Positions 46,173 through 56,835 of a DNA stretch of 64,000 nucleotides are shown here, piece after piece. The DNA comes from Trichobilharzia szidati (taxonomy: Eukaryota > Platyhelminthes > Trematoda > Strigeidida > Schistosomatidae), in the NCBI GenBank assembly GCA_944472155.2, contig OX235271.1, positions 122,145,329 through 122,209,328 of the forward strand. The letters run 5' to 3'. Under the pieces are notes generated by a model that saw only the letters and a program-made list of their open reading frames with translations, was not told the origin of the DNA and made no database searches. The translations under genes and the position numbers were made by a program. How positions within the stretch are numbered: position 1 is the first letter of the stretch; every line of letters starts with the position of its first letter.

Positions 46173-46745
46173 CTACAGCGAACGACTAGTGAAGAGGTTA
46201 AGGCCAAGGTAGAATAAGAGACTAGACAAACTTTTCCGGATACAGAGTTCGCGGTTGTATTGACGAACTGCCAGCGCCTCCACCATACACAAAAGCCGAA
46301 ACCTGACGTCCTTTGTACCATTTGGGCTCACTTTGTAGATGATCTTGAAAGACTTCTCTGGAGGAGTTACGTGGCTTGAGTTTACCAAGTGCTCGAGAAT
46401 TGAGCGGCAGTTTATATTTTACATATCCATCGATCATTTGTCGGCTGTATATATTGATCGGTAGCTTAGCCTCAAAGAAGGCTTTACTGAGTGATCTGCA
46501 TAAGTGATTCTTCTTGGGGTATCACCTTTAAATTCAACGTTCATAAATAGCAGTTTCATCAGTACCGTCCGGGTTCTTTCAGGCTTTTGCTTTAACTTGA
46601 TGTTTTCCTCGATAAATCTTGCAGGGTATCCATTCTTTATGAGGACTAGTCTGATTCGCCCCAGTTCCCCGTCGATTGTATCACTGGAACATATCCTTCT
46701 TATTCTTGAGGATAAGAAGTGGATCAGGTTTCTCTTTCTCCTCAA
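46173..46745 (-). mobile_element. Penelope-like element C-terminal fragment (type 1)
   Basis: Minus-strand RKRNLIHFLSSRIRRICSSD, IKNGYPARFIEENIKLKQKP and LFMNVEFKGDTPRRITYADH align with the region before GIY-YIG of the 41940-42660 product. 46388-46173 (SFKIIYKVSPNGTKDVRFRL, MVEALAVRQYNRELCIRK) aligns with its C-terminus. The GIY-YIG core between them is deleted. Confidence 0.82.
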
Positions 46746-48729
46746 AGGGATCTAACTATGTCTTTGTCTATAAAGCGTGTTGTTGAACTTGAATTGGACA
46801 GTTAAAGTGCAAGACAATAGTAGTTCCTTTAAGTAGTGGATCGGAGCACTCACACACCTGCATTATTATTTAAGTCATTACAGAATGTTACCATGCATAT
46901 CGTCTCAAGTTAATTCATTGACGAAACTCGTTTTCAAAATAGCAATCATAAGACTTGTACAATCTTACCTGAAAGAAATAACTGCCACTTATACGACCAA
47001 ACAATCGCTTCATAGATTTTGTTGTACAATAGTTTTCTCCTACTCTTGAGAAGATTTTAGTCAACTTAGCAACAAATTTGTGTTTATAATGTATTTGATA
47101 AAAAGAAGAGTTAAAGCAATGGTTTAAAACAGTCACCTTGGTTAATGTTTGCGCGCTCACTTTTCTAAATACGGAGTTATAGTTAAGCTTCCCTAATTAA
47201 GAATCACACATCGGTCAATCAATACTGAAGTCATATAATATCTTAATGGGTGATGTCCAGTGGTGTTGCGAAGTTATTGAAATGAATCATGTTACAAGAG
47301 AACTAAACTTCAGGCACAAATGTTGGAATGTATTTGAATCATCTGAGAAAATTCTGGATAACATCTACCCATGAGATGTTACTATTTTAAGATCGAATGT
47401 GTTCTTTCATCTCTAAATGTATTCCATCTTGACAACTATTTTCCATAGCTCTTGACAAACCTCTGAAGATAGTGTTTGTCACTTGTTCACTTCTTGATGG
47501 CTCCCATAGCACTATGTGTCTACAAACAGCAAACTCTGTCCGAGATATCATTCAGTTAAAAATATCTCACCAGTTTTTATAGCACTCAAACAAACTGACG
47601 TGAAACTTTATCTTACCACAATTAAAAAAATCGATAATTATTTTGATACTTCACTCCATATAAACTATGGATCAGTTTCATTGGGTTTTTTTAATTTTTA
47701 CCTTACAAGATGGTATTCCTAAAGTTTGGTTCATCTCCGCTTTCATGTTTCACTGTAAAACTCCTTCAATCACAGGCTCTGCTGAAGTGTCGCACCATAC
47801 AGTAGGTGTTATTCGGGATTTTAGAGTAATATGCCATTTTTCGGGCTTCATATGTCTAATTTACAGACAAGCAGACAACTAAGTGTAAGACCGTGATGCT
47901 GAAAATTTGCTAAACCCATTTTGATGGCATAGTGATAAACCATATGGCTTTGTAAGTTACTTCACTAACCCTCTCAGAATTGTAAGAAAATTTCACAAAT
48001 GCCTAGTAGATTAAAACTAGTTACTAATGTTGATAAATTGCACACTTCAAATTTTACACTTATGAATCATTTTATTTGCAAGGGAATACAAACTATTTGA
48101 GTAGCTTTTATAATTATAATAATAGAACTGTATTACTAAGTACGTTGGGAAAGTTGTCATCCTATAATTACAATGTGAGTCTTGAAAAAACTATACCCAA
48201 ACTTTTGGCTAAATGATGTGTATAATAGTAAATTCTGTGCACTCACCGTATATCAGATTATGCATAACTGACAGTTTCCTCATTAATGGAAAAGGAAGCA
48301 AAGGCAGCTCAGTAATCCTGTAATGAAAAAGATCAACAGACTATGTGAATATAACCAGAAGATATTGTCAAGTAATTGCATCTGTGTGTGACTAGTCGTC
48401 ATGATTAACACAGATGCATTACAGGAATTTGATGTACCTGAATTCTTCAGATTTTTATACAACATCATCCCTCGTTTCAAACACTTTGTTTATGCATCAC
48501 AGTTTGACTACAACTGTTAATTATAACACTGTTTTAAAACACTCACTCGTATTGACTGTTAATGACGCCTAACAGTAACGTACTCAGAGGCCTAGTTTAC
48601 TGAGTTTATCTTGTTTTAAAAGTAAGTGAAATACTCTTGAGAAATATATCAGGAGTGTTTATAATAAATTGACGTCTTGAGTTCAAATTAAAAAAGCAGT
48701 TTTCAAGTATTGGTTTTGTAGGGATTTTG
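46746..48729. other. Mostly gene-less, possible small minus-strand exons
   Basis: Two minus-strand acceptor/donor pairs were noticed but not proven. One acceptor (TTTCTTTCAG) at about 46972 is followed by a 17-codon frame to a stop. A second acceptor (TTTTTCATTACAG) at about 48319 is followed by an open strip (ITELPLLPFPLMRKL) and a GGTGAGT donor near 48246. Neither has a confirmed partner. Confidence 0.25.
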
Positions 48730-48868
48730 TTTGATTTAGATGGAGGATTTCATTATGAGCTGATATCAGTTGGAGAACCACTGGAAAATCTGAGAATACT
48801 CGATAGCTGTTTCGTCCTGGTTTGGGACTCTTCGTCAGTATGCACCCACTGGGGTTCGAACCCAGGAC
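48730..48868 (-). repeat. tRNA-derived SINE, left member of an inverted pair
   Basis: Shares GATATCAGTTGGAGAACCACT, CAGTATGCACCCAC and the B-box complement GGTTCGAACCCAGGAC with the family at 58565-58830. It is an inverted repeat of 48967-49105, with 139-base arms separated by 98 bases. Confidence 0.75.
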
Positions 48869-48966
48869 AAAAACGTCCTGGGTGGTCCTTCTGTAAACTC
48901 ACAAGTGCGACTAATTTTTACTATCAAAACATGCATGTAATATATTCTTTTGAACTACTCATACTA

Positions 48967-49105
48967 GTCCTGGGTTCAAACCCCGGTGGGTGCGTACTGG
49001 TGAAGAGTCCAAAACTATGATGAAACAGCTGTCGAGTACTCCCAGGTTTTCCAGTGGCTCTATAACTGATGTCATCTCATGCTGAAATCCTCCATCCAAA
49101 TCAAA
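48967..49105 (+). repeat. tRNA-derived SINE, right member of an inverted pair
   Basis: GTCCTGGGTTCAAACCCCGG (T arm and B box), GTGCGTACTGG, body, then ending AAATCCTCCATCCAAATC. Complementary to 48730-48868, so a transcript through both would fold into a long hairpin. Confidence 0.75.
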
Positions 49106-49389
49106 AAGGCAGTTTATTTCACCAAAAGGATTAGTAGATTGAATGTAGTGAAGTAACTTCAATAAATACCCTATTCGAATATTTGACAAGAATTAGTTTC
49201 TGTCTTTCTAATCTTCACCATCGTACTATCTTATTTAAAAGTGTGAGCCAATTTCAGTTAGATCTAACGATAGTCGTAACTAGTCAAGCAGTTGTATTCT
49301 GTTGATGGAAAACATGTCTGTGGTTCATATAGTGAGTCGTATTTAGGTCAAACTAGTGGAGGATCCAGTAACAAAGCCTGGCTAAAGGC

Positions 49390-50165
49390 TAGGAAGATTG
49401 ATCGACAACATCGTAACAATAGTTAGAAAGAGGAAGAAAGGAAAACGAAACGTAGGAAAAATAGGAGAAGCGAACATAGAGAAGACAAGGGTGACGAAGA
49501 TCCCTGATCAACAACAACAACAAACACTAATCACCATCAACGGGAGAAATCTAAACGAGGTCACTTCTTCCACTTATTTGGCCAGCGACGTTCCAACTGC
49601 AGGCGGCACGGATACAGATGCCAAGGTCAAGATCGGAAAAGTAAGACAGACCTTCACTAATTTGAAATCGACTGCACTCAGAATAAGGAACGAGATTCGG
49701 ATGTCAACACTTATTTCAAATCAGTCACTGGTTCTGTATATTTTGGAGACTTGGCGTGCATGTCATTAAATGTTTCAGACTTTTATCAACAGCTTTCTTC
49801 GCTCAATACTGAAGATCAGATGGCCAGAAAGGATTAGCAGCAAGGGACTCTGGGAACCACCCAACCGAGAACGAAGTGACAGACAGTTCTCAGATGAGAA
49901 TGGAGATGGATCTAACACACACTGAGTAGACCACTGAGTGACCTCGTGCGCTAGACCCTCGATTACGACCCAAATAGGAAACATCGGAGTTGGGCGTTGA
50001 TCCGACCGTGATATGGAGATCGTGTGAGGTGGAGATGAGAGCTTATGAGCAATCCGTGCAGCCTGGCCAAGATGACTGCAGAAAACATGACGAAATGGAG
50101 ATGTACTGTTGAAACTTTATCTCACACTCAGAACCTAAGTACTACTAAGAATAATAACTATTACT
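49390..50165 (+). mobile_element. Degenerate RTE-clade retrotransposon 3' end
   Basis: Plus-strand LITINGRNLNEVTSSTYLAS, KVKIGKVRQTFTNLKSTALR, LVLYILETWRA, then (offset) FINSFLRSILKIRWPERISS follow the order of the RTE thumb and C-terminus. The 3' end TTATCTCACACTCAGAACC is followed by an AATAATAACTATTATT tail. Only the last third of the element remains. Confidence 0.85.
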
Positions 50166-51378
50166 ATTATTATTATAGTAAAACAGGCAGGAGGTGAATA
50201 TTTTGTGCAAATTCGGATGGTAATATAAGTTTGAAACAGGCTTTTAAGCAGTGAGTGTAATTTGTTTCAAATTCGCTCATTTTAGGCGAATGGTAACAAT
50301 TGTAATGTCATTGGTAAATCACGGTTAGATAATGGTGAAAATAAAGAGGATTATTAATAATTCAGCTAAAGAGTAGAACATGCGAACAAAGCAATATTTA
50401 ATGCGTAGGGCATTTGGTAAACTGGTCAATACAAAACTAAACTCCTTATCATACAACAAAACAAGTTCTAATCACAGTTCAGTAGTAGTGATCGATGTTA
50501 ACAGCCAGTAAACATTTCACTCGGGTCTACTTTAAAGTTGCATTCTTAAGATCACGAATCTAAATAAAGTAATTCTATGTGTTGAATGACTTAGCCAAAT
50601 GCCTTATACCATCACACTTTAAATCATTCAATACATAGTACGATTGTAACAGCAGAAGACAAGACATGGAAGCCAAGGTATATTTTAAAGTGATCAAACT
50701 GCTACATATATATATATATATATATATAAGTTCTATATTCTCTAAGCTATCGTTTAGCGTGTGACTTTTGTTTACATTAAGCTATGTGAAATAGAATGTT
50801 CAAATGCATACATTATTCTGTTGCTAATGCAGCATTGAACTGTGGGAATATGTGAGAATGATATTCCGTTGGAACACATTGTCTGTATCACATCACCACA
50901 CTATGAGTAAACTGGAATTTCAATACATTTGTTATAATGTATTAGAACAATCTAGTAATATATGATTTATCCTCAATTCTTTCTACCCATAAATTCCTGC
51001 AAAACTTAGTTGTCTCAATCACTGAATCAATAATTTGATTGAAACTAAATGGCATGTAGCTAGACTATTCAGATACACACTAGAAAAATATGTATCCTAA
51101 ATCACTACACCACTCATAATCCTATGTCCTCTGAATAACTTAGCAACATACCTCCTAGTTTCAGTTAATAATTTCATACGATAACATAATTCATTTATGA
51201 ATAAGTCATATTATTTTCGTCAGTAACAATAACAGTATCTCATAAACAACATAACACTATAAAACTTCTTCAAGAGAACTGAAACATATTCAATTTACCA
51301 CATTCAAATCAAGGGATGTATCTGATTTAGAAGAATCATAAAGAGGATGAGACGATGAGATTTGATTTATGTAGACAG
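50166..51378. other. Gene-less stretch with a TA microsatellite
   Basis: A TA run lies at 50706-50729. A possible further LTR relic spans 50645-50903: it starts TGTAACAGCAGAAGACAAG, like the solo LTR at 54182, and ends CATCACCACA. Its flanks (CGAT, CTAT) do not match perfectly. Confidence 0.3.
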
Positions 51379-51463
51379 CTAATTGATTTTTAATGTACTG
51401 TAGAAACTGTTAACTTTGGTTACTGAGCTGCTGTCGTCATTATCCTGGAAGAAATCACTGGAC
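51379..51463 (-). CDS. Terminal coding exon of the zinc-finger gene
   Basis: The acceptor TCTGTTTTTCTTAAG ends at 51464. The exon supplies one base to complete a codon and then SSDFFQDNDDSSSVTKVNSF, ending at TAG (51381-51379). It needs phase 2, which the exon 54133-53861 provides. Acidic, Ser-rich tail. No canonical AATAAA seen close by, so it is the least certain exon of the model. Confidence 0.4.
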
Positions 51464-51734
51464 CTTAAGAAAAACAGAAATAAGAGTGTATAATTACCAA
51501 GGTGTGGATGACGTAAAACACACAAACACATGTACATATATACATATATATCGGATAGTACATCATTTTGCCTGCACATATAATCACTCACAATGAGTGG
51601 ATTTTTCAAAATTTCATTCATTTACATTCCTAGTAGAAGTGGTATTTATTTTTGTGGGGTGGAGTTGCTAGCCACATGCTCAACCTTCTCTCTTTACTAG
51701 TCTTATTATCGGCATAGCGAAATTTAAGAGTGCG

Positions 51735-51795
51735 TCAGCCGGGTATTGAACCCCGAACTACATATGTGATTGGTGAGCAATCTATCTCAGTACAA
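51735..51795 (-). repeat. tRNA-derived SINE-like remnant
   Basis: Minus strand ACTGAGATAGATTGCTCACC and TCGGGGTTCAATACCCGG resemble the A- and B-box sides of the 29085-29160 repeat. Acceptor stem not closed. Confidence 0.5.
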
Positions 51796-51889
51796 CCAAC
51801 ATACAATAATGAGTAGAATTAAAAATAAAATATTTACAAATTTATGAGAATCAAAATGATTTATAAATTGAAAAGTAGCAGTTAGCGAA

Positions 51890-52343
51890 TAAAAGTATCG
51901 CGCAACTCAAAATTCACTGCACAGAGAACGACCCAAACACAACAGTGCAAAAATAAATAATGAATCAGCGAAACTAGCAAAATCAATCAACGGACTAGAA
52001 AAGCGCGTTAAAAGAAAAAGTAACATCCATAACCACATCACCATTATATACACAGTGAACAAAAAATCAAAGGAAACAGAAAAATTAAAATCACACAGGT
52101 GAAAATCAAAAACGAACACAAAGCAGACGAGAAACACAACCAACACCAGAAGAAATAAAAAAAAGGTTACGAAGGACAACAAAATAGCCTAGAAAAAAAC
52201 CAATAAAAACTATAAAAAAATTTAATAAAACCCAGCAGAAAGTCACAAAGAATCGAACAGGAAAAATAGAATAAGTAAAATAGCAAAATAAACAGAACCA
52301 ACAAAATTTCGGTAGGAAAAATTCCAAAATAAATTGTATAATA
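51890..52343. repeat. A-rich, strand-asymmetric tract ending in a TA run
   Basis: The plus strand is strikingly A-rich and T-poor for about 450 bases, followed by a TA microsatellite (52344-52378). The long hydrophobic minus-strand frames across it are consequences of the composition. Origin unknown. Confidence 0.6.
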
Positions 52344-52379
52344 AATATATATATATATAACATAATATATATATTATAA

Positions 52380-53144
52380 AATCAAAATCTAATAAGCAGA
52401 TATGACGAAAAACGTATACTCGTGTTCATAGGGGAAAATACAAATCAGACTTGGAGCAGCTGACATCACACTATCTATTCTGTCGACAATATATTTCAAA
52501 GACATTACATAATATCAAACCTACAGGTAGGCTGTTGTCCAGTGTACGCCAACACTCCTCACAAGCAGTGACGAGGCGATAAGAATCTAAAGATTTCGCT
52601 GACATATGTAAAGCCAGAACGGTAAGTTACGCTTTCAACACTACCATGCATGACCATCTTAGTCCACAAATATAGATAGTCGCAACCAACGCTTCCTAGT
52701 GTGATGAGTCCTACAGAATATTATAGCCTATCATGTACACAATGCAATTATCCTCTTCTACATGCATAAGGACATCTCCCGAACTCAGCTTCTCAAGTCA
52801 ATGCAGCATCTTCACCAAGTGGAAATACCACCGATCAACATGTAATAACAGTCTCATATCAGCTGCCTACACAGTTCAATATTTGCGCACATTTTGATGC
52901 AGACAACAGCGAATCATATGGACCGGCAGATATCGGTGCCTCCTTGATCATCAAAATCATGTCTAACCTCTGATAGTCTTCATAGATGGGCACTTGTGGT
53001 TATTGACAATTTCTATCACTGTATTGTTTAAATACTTATTGTTGTTTGTTAATATTTGTTACACGAATACAAATACAATGTTACAAATAATTCCGCCAAA
53101 TACAAATTCCTTAATTCATCCCTCTCTGTGTTGTTGGTTGATTT
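52380..53144. other. Gene-less stretch
   Basis: Higher GC and fewer long AT runs than its neighbours, perhaps an old repeat, but no motif recognised. Confidence 0.3.
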
Positions 53145-53454
53145 CCTGCAATTCGGTCATTGCGAAATACTACTATTACAAATAATTATAACATTTTGGA
53201 GTCACTATCGAATTAAATAATCTTGGAAAGTTTCCTATGATCGGTTCGTTGCAGGAAATCGCCGATTATCTTGTATGCTTTGACGCATGGTGCATGCCGA
53301 AGAATGTACGAGATAACAAAATTTCAGCTCATTTTATTACTGCTAGTGGGCTAAATGTGTACAGCCTGGTGAAAACTCTGTCATTTCCAGATAAACCAGT
53401 TTCTCTGCTGTTATTCGGTCATTGCGAAATACAGTAGTTAGAAATAATTATAAC
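53145..53454 (+). mobile_element. LTR-retrotransposon remnant: LTR end, Gag fragment, LTR end
   Basis: A 48-base strip (ATTCGGTCATTGCGAAATAC through ATAATTATAACA) occurs at 53145-53192 and again at 53411-53454. Between them, a plus-strand frame (EIADYLVCFDAWCMPKNV, KISAHFITASGLNVYSLVKT and SFPDKPVSLLLF) matches the pattern of the N-terminal Gag region of Ty3/Gypsy-type elements (W-C spacing, then F-TA-G--Y-L---L--P--P). The frame runs straight into the second LTR strip. This suggests recombination between the element interior and its LTR. Confidence 0.5.
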
Positions 53455-53860
53455 AGCACTTTTTTCGCAGTCCCGGTCCCCTTAGTAATGCAAGGCTGAC
53501 CGCATTCACCACAATTTACTCGCCTCATCTGACACAATCAACATGTTGATAATTGACTACACAACAATCAACACTGTTCGGGGCAATCATCCACTAGTCA
53601 GTTATATAATAAACCTATAACATTGGACAGTAAACACAAGCATCAATTCGCTAAGAAAACAAATATACTTGTCAAATTCACTGCAAACTAACCCCAGAAA
53701 CTCTGACAAAATCTAACTAAAACTGTCCGTCACAAACTTGGAAGACACAAATCAAAACATATCAAAACTACAACCATTTATTTTTGAACAGCTCCGAGTC
53801 TTTCAAAGCTAGAATGCACATCAAATCGCTCACACTTCAACAATAAATCAGCGTTCATAC

Positions 53861-54133
53861 CTCCCAACTCCACCGTTGGTTCTTTCTAATTCGGGCGACG
53901 AAATCCCCAAGGTCGAACAGTCGTCGATCACAGATTTCGCCTTCAAATCACCCATACCATCTGAGTCTGGAGACAACAACTCACAGGCTATATCATTCCC
54001 ACGGGCCAACTCCAATGTAACAGCACTCGAGGTACCAGGACGAGACGCCTTGTCTTCATCAACACTTTGTCCCGTTGACACCCCAGGATCCGTGGCACTC
54101 ACAGACAATTTAATGTCCGACAATCTTGAACTT
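53861..54133 (-). CDS. Internal exon of the zinc-finger gene, Ser/Asp-rich linker
   Basis: The acceptor TCCTTTTATTTCGACAG ends at 54134, and the donor is GGGAG/GTATGA. It starts with one base completing a codon and ends in phase 2, as the neighbouring exons require. It encodes about 91 residues (SRLSDIKLSVSATDPGVSTG, GMGDLKAKSVIDDC and TLGISSPELERTNGG), acidic and Ser/Thr-rich, with no fold recognised. A solo LTR inserted just upstream in the intron. Confidence 0.5.
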
Positions 54134-54181
54134 CTGTCGAAATAAAAGGAGACCACGTTAATAAGTGCTTCGATGTACTAT

Positions 54182-54482
54182 TGTAACGATAGAAGGCAAG
54201 AGTCAGGCAACAGATCGCTTTTTAAGGAAAGTCAACACATATTTATAGATTTTAATGTACATTATTGTTGTTAGAAAATACGGTCTTTTGATTGGTTGTT
54301 TCTCACAGAAAGTTATTCTTGCATCTCTTTGTGGCTGTGTCAGATCATCTATATGCTAACTGTATCCGCCTACGCAGTCTGCTGTCCATCTTTGCCTTGT
54401 TTTCACATGACTAATATTTGAGACATAAACATTAATCTCAATTACTGTCTACCAATTTGGCTAGCAACCATCTCTCACCACA
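54182..54482. mobile_element. Solo LTR with target-site duplication
   Basis: A 301-bp block from TGTAACGATAG to CTCTCACCACA (TG...CA ends), flanked by CTAT on both sides (54178-54181 and 54483-54486; ACTAT if the end is shifted by one). An inverted copy of the same family sits at 20518-20821. No internal coding. Confidence 0.82.
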
Positions 54483-54486
54483 CTAT

Positions 54487-55104
54487 ACGCCAAACTTATC
54501 AATTGGTGTGGATTCATCTATATACACACACTAGTCGCCAAGCAGGAAAATTACTGCCAACCATCCATTACAGTCTCAGAAGAATGTCACATTCAACAGG
54601 GAATCGCAGCTACCAGTTTCAAATTACCTGAAAACTCAAGACGAACCAAATGGGGTCACCTGAGGACAACCACGCAAAATGTGTATGCATCAATAACATC
54701 ACACTGAAGGCGACAGGAGACATGCGATTTGCAACCGAACCTCATTTCTACTTCAGTCTTCAAAATTATCTTCCCACACTGTAGGCCAAACTCTTATTGT
54801 TTAAGTTTATGCATATTTCGTCTTAAAATCTGTAATTTTAGGAATCCTTTGTGAAGTAATTTTGTTGGTGTTTTTCGTTTTTAATATCCTGTCGCTCTTG
54901 TTTGCTGTCTATGTTTTGTTTTGATATATGATCGGTGGATATGTTTAATTTCTCTACCGGTTTCGTATTTTCAGATCTTAGTTTTATTTAGTTTTCTGGT
55001 GAATGCTGCGAATAAGTCGTTTTTTAACTTTTCGCCATTGTTGCTTTTGTTATCTGGTATTTGGTTAATTCAATTAATTGCTGGTTAGCATTTTGTGAAA
55101 ATTT
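54487..55104. other. Intronic stretch, nothing recognised
   Basis: Inside the zinc-finger gene. No exon or known element seen. Confidence 0.35.
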
Positions 55105-55660
55105 GATAGTGTGGAATATTTCCATATTATGAATTAAAAGTCAATCAGAACGAAAAATATTCTTTTCAATAATTTCTCTTCAGGTTCTTACAATTATAAA
55201 ATATAATATTTGTTGTCGTTACAATAAAGGCCGGTTATGCGGCGGATACATTTTAACGTAGAATAGCAGATTAGTTATGGGATATCAAAATAAATAGTAG
55301 TATTTGTGTGACAAACGTGCTAGGCTGAAATCGATTACAAAATATTGTAAAACGGGAGACAATGGTGGTGATTAATCATAATAGATTTGTAGATTGTAGG
55401 GTAGGAAAATTGACAAGTCAGTTCAAGGTTATAACAGGTGTCAGGTGAGTGGCTAGTACAAAGTGGTCGGTGTTAAACAGGAGATAGTAAGACTGCAATG
55501 AGAGGTTCATAATGAAATGACGAATGTGTGAAATGAAACAGGTGAAGGCATATATTGAGAAAAGAGATAATATCACTAATAATAAGTCCGGACAGTATAA
55601 ATGAAATATTCGATAGTATTGAGAGAATGTTTGCATGAAGGCCAAGAGTGCTCCTTCCCC
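55105..55660 (-). mobile_element. Penelope-like element 3' end fragment (type 1 relative)
   Basis: 55105-55230 parallels the terminal repeat at 41380-41470: TCCATATT..GAATTAAAAG, then GAACG..., then TCTTCAGGTTCTTACA and TTATAAA. The following 400 bases resemble the 3' untranslated region of that element in style but contain no coding. Confidence 0.5.
55147..55188 (-). ncRNA. Hammerhead-ribozyme-like motif, diverged copy
   Basis: Minus strand: AGAAC, CTGAAGA, nine bases, GAA, AAGAATATTTTT (self-pairing), C, GTTCT. Stem I (AGAAC/GTTCT, five pairs) and stem III differ in sequence from the 41.4- and 44.3-kb copies yet still pair. The CTGAAGA and GAAA core is unchanged. Stem II is again weak. Confidence 0.45.
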
Positions 55661-55839
55661 CTTAAGCCTCTTGGTTTTTTTCTTTGCTTATTATCACAAA
55701 TATTATTATTACAATTATTATTCGTCATAATTTATGGCGTTCAGATTGACTTTTAATTTTGTAAAAATCATTTTCTCTGTCGATTGTATGCAACCCATGA
55801 TGTATATGTATAAATGACTCCATTACACGGAAAACGTAC

Positions 55840-56124
55840 CTATATTTGCACTCATTTTGCTTCCTAAGCATCTGACTAGCAATTGCTTCACCCATGTTTT
55901 GATAATAATTATCTGAAACCCCCAATATTGATCGACTATGTGAATCTTGAGTTCTATTTTTATCCAACAGATCAAAATACAATCCAAAATTTCTGTCAAT
56001 TAAGTTTGTTTTACAAATGTGGTTTCGATTATTTCCATATTGTACAGCCGAATGAGGTCTTGTTCCATAGGAATAAGGAGAATAGGAAGGATTAAATTTT
56101 GTTTGCATAATATCCAGTAAAGAC
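55840..56124 (-). CDS. Internal exon of the zinc-finger gene
   Basis: The acceptor TTTAATTGTAG ends at 56125, and the donor is ATATAG/GTACGT. It starts with one base and ends in phase 2. It encodes about 95 residues (SLLDIMQTKFNPSYSPYSYG, NRNFGLYF-type strips, MGEAIASQMLRKQNECKYR), Tyr- and Asn-rich. If the donor is not used the frame continues to a stop at 55725, giving an alternative C-terminus of 38 more codons. No domain recognised. Confidence 0.55.
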
Positions 56125-56614
56125 CTACAATTAAATAAATTATTTAACCATTTTTATCAAACAGAATTTTACTTAAATTAATAAAATATTTGGTTGCGAT
56201 TACACATGTATAAAATATTAAAAAGTCCCATATTTTTGTCAAAGCAAATAACTATAGGCAAAACATGGAAATAAACATTTTTATTTTATAGCAATAATAA
56301 CAAAGTTAATCTAACTGACTGACTATAGGATTTAGAAAAGGCCTTGACTTCGTTTAGCCTCAGTTGATCAATAAACATTCAAAGCTCATCGATAGTAACT
56401 ATCGACATCATATTATGATGGATAATTCAAAATTTACTGCCCAGCTGGTTTATATATACTTGAAATCATCCAAGTACCAAATATCAGTTCAATTGTCTTC
56501 ATCCTTTCTAGATGAAGATGACGTCTAACAGCATTTCAATCAGATTAATCATACTTATTCAATTGAGAGAAACCAACGAAATATGTGCGACGTAGATAAT
56601 AAACAGCATGCCTC

Positions 56615-56835
56615 TGTGCTCAGTCGTAGAAAGCTCGCCAAACACGGAAGTGTTATCCAGGTTCGATTTCCGGGCGATACACTCCTGAATTTCGCTTACC
56701 TTACTAACTATTAGCAAGCCGAAAAAGATAAAATGTTAGGTGTAAGGCTAGCAACCTCATCCTGTAAAAATAATACCACCACTGCGGAATCTGCAAAGTC
56801 GAAGCCCCATGTTCCACTCAGAACTTAGAGAATGA
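56615..56835 (+). repeat. tRNA-headed SINE with RTE-like 3' tail
   Basis: The head TGTGCTCAGTCGTAGAAAGC and CCAGGTTCGATTTCCGGG resembles a tRNA promoter. A unique body of about 110 bases follows. The tail GAAGCCCCATGTTCCACTC matches the 3' end of the RTE copy at 19830-21155 (GAAGCCCTATGTTCCACTC). This architecture fits a SINE mobilised by an RTE reverse transcriptase. Confidence 0.55.

Noticed and set aside
47150..47180. Further CR1 5' end (GCGCGCTC...AAATACGGAG)
   Set aside because: About 25 bases resemble the CR1 start, but nothing downstream on the plus strand matches the element.
50645..50903. Third solo LTR
   Set aside because: The start resembles the 54182 LTR and the end is CACCACA, but the interior does not align by eye and the flanks (CGAT/CTAT) differ. 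Kept only as a note.
51907..52363. Long hydrophobic minus-strand frames resembling membrane proteins
   Set aside because: They are the complement of an A-rich, T-poor tract, so Phe/Leu/Val codons are forced by composition. No start context or splice sites.
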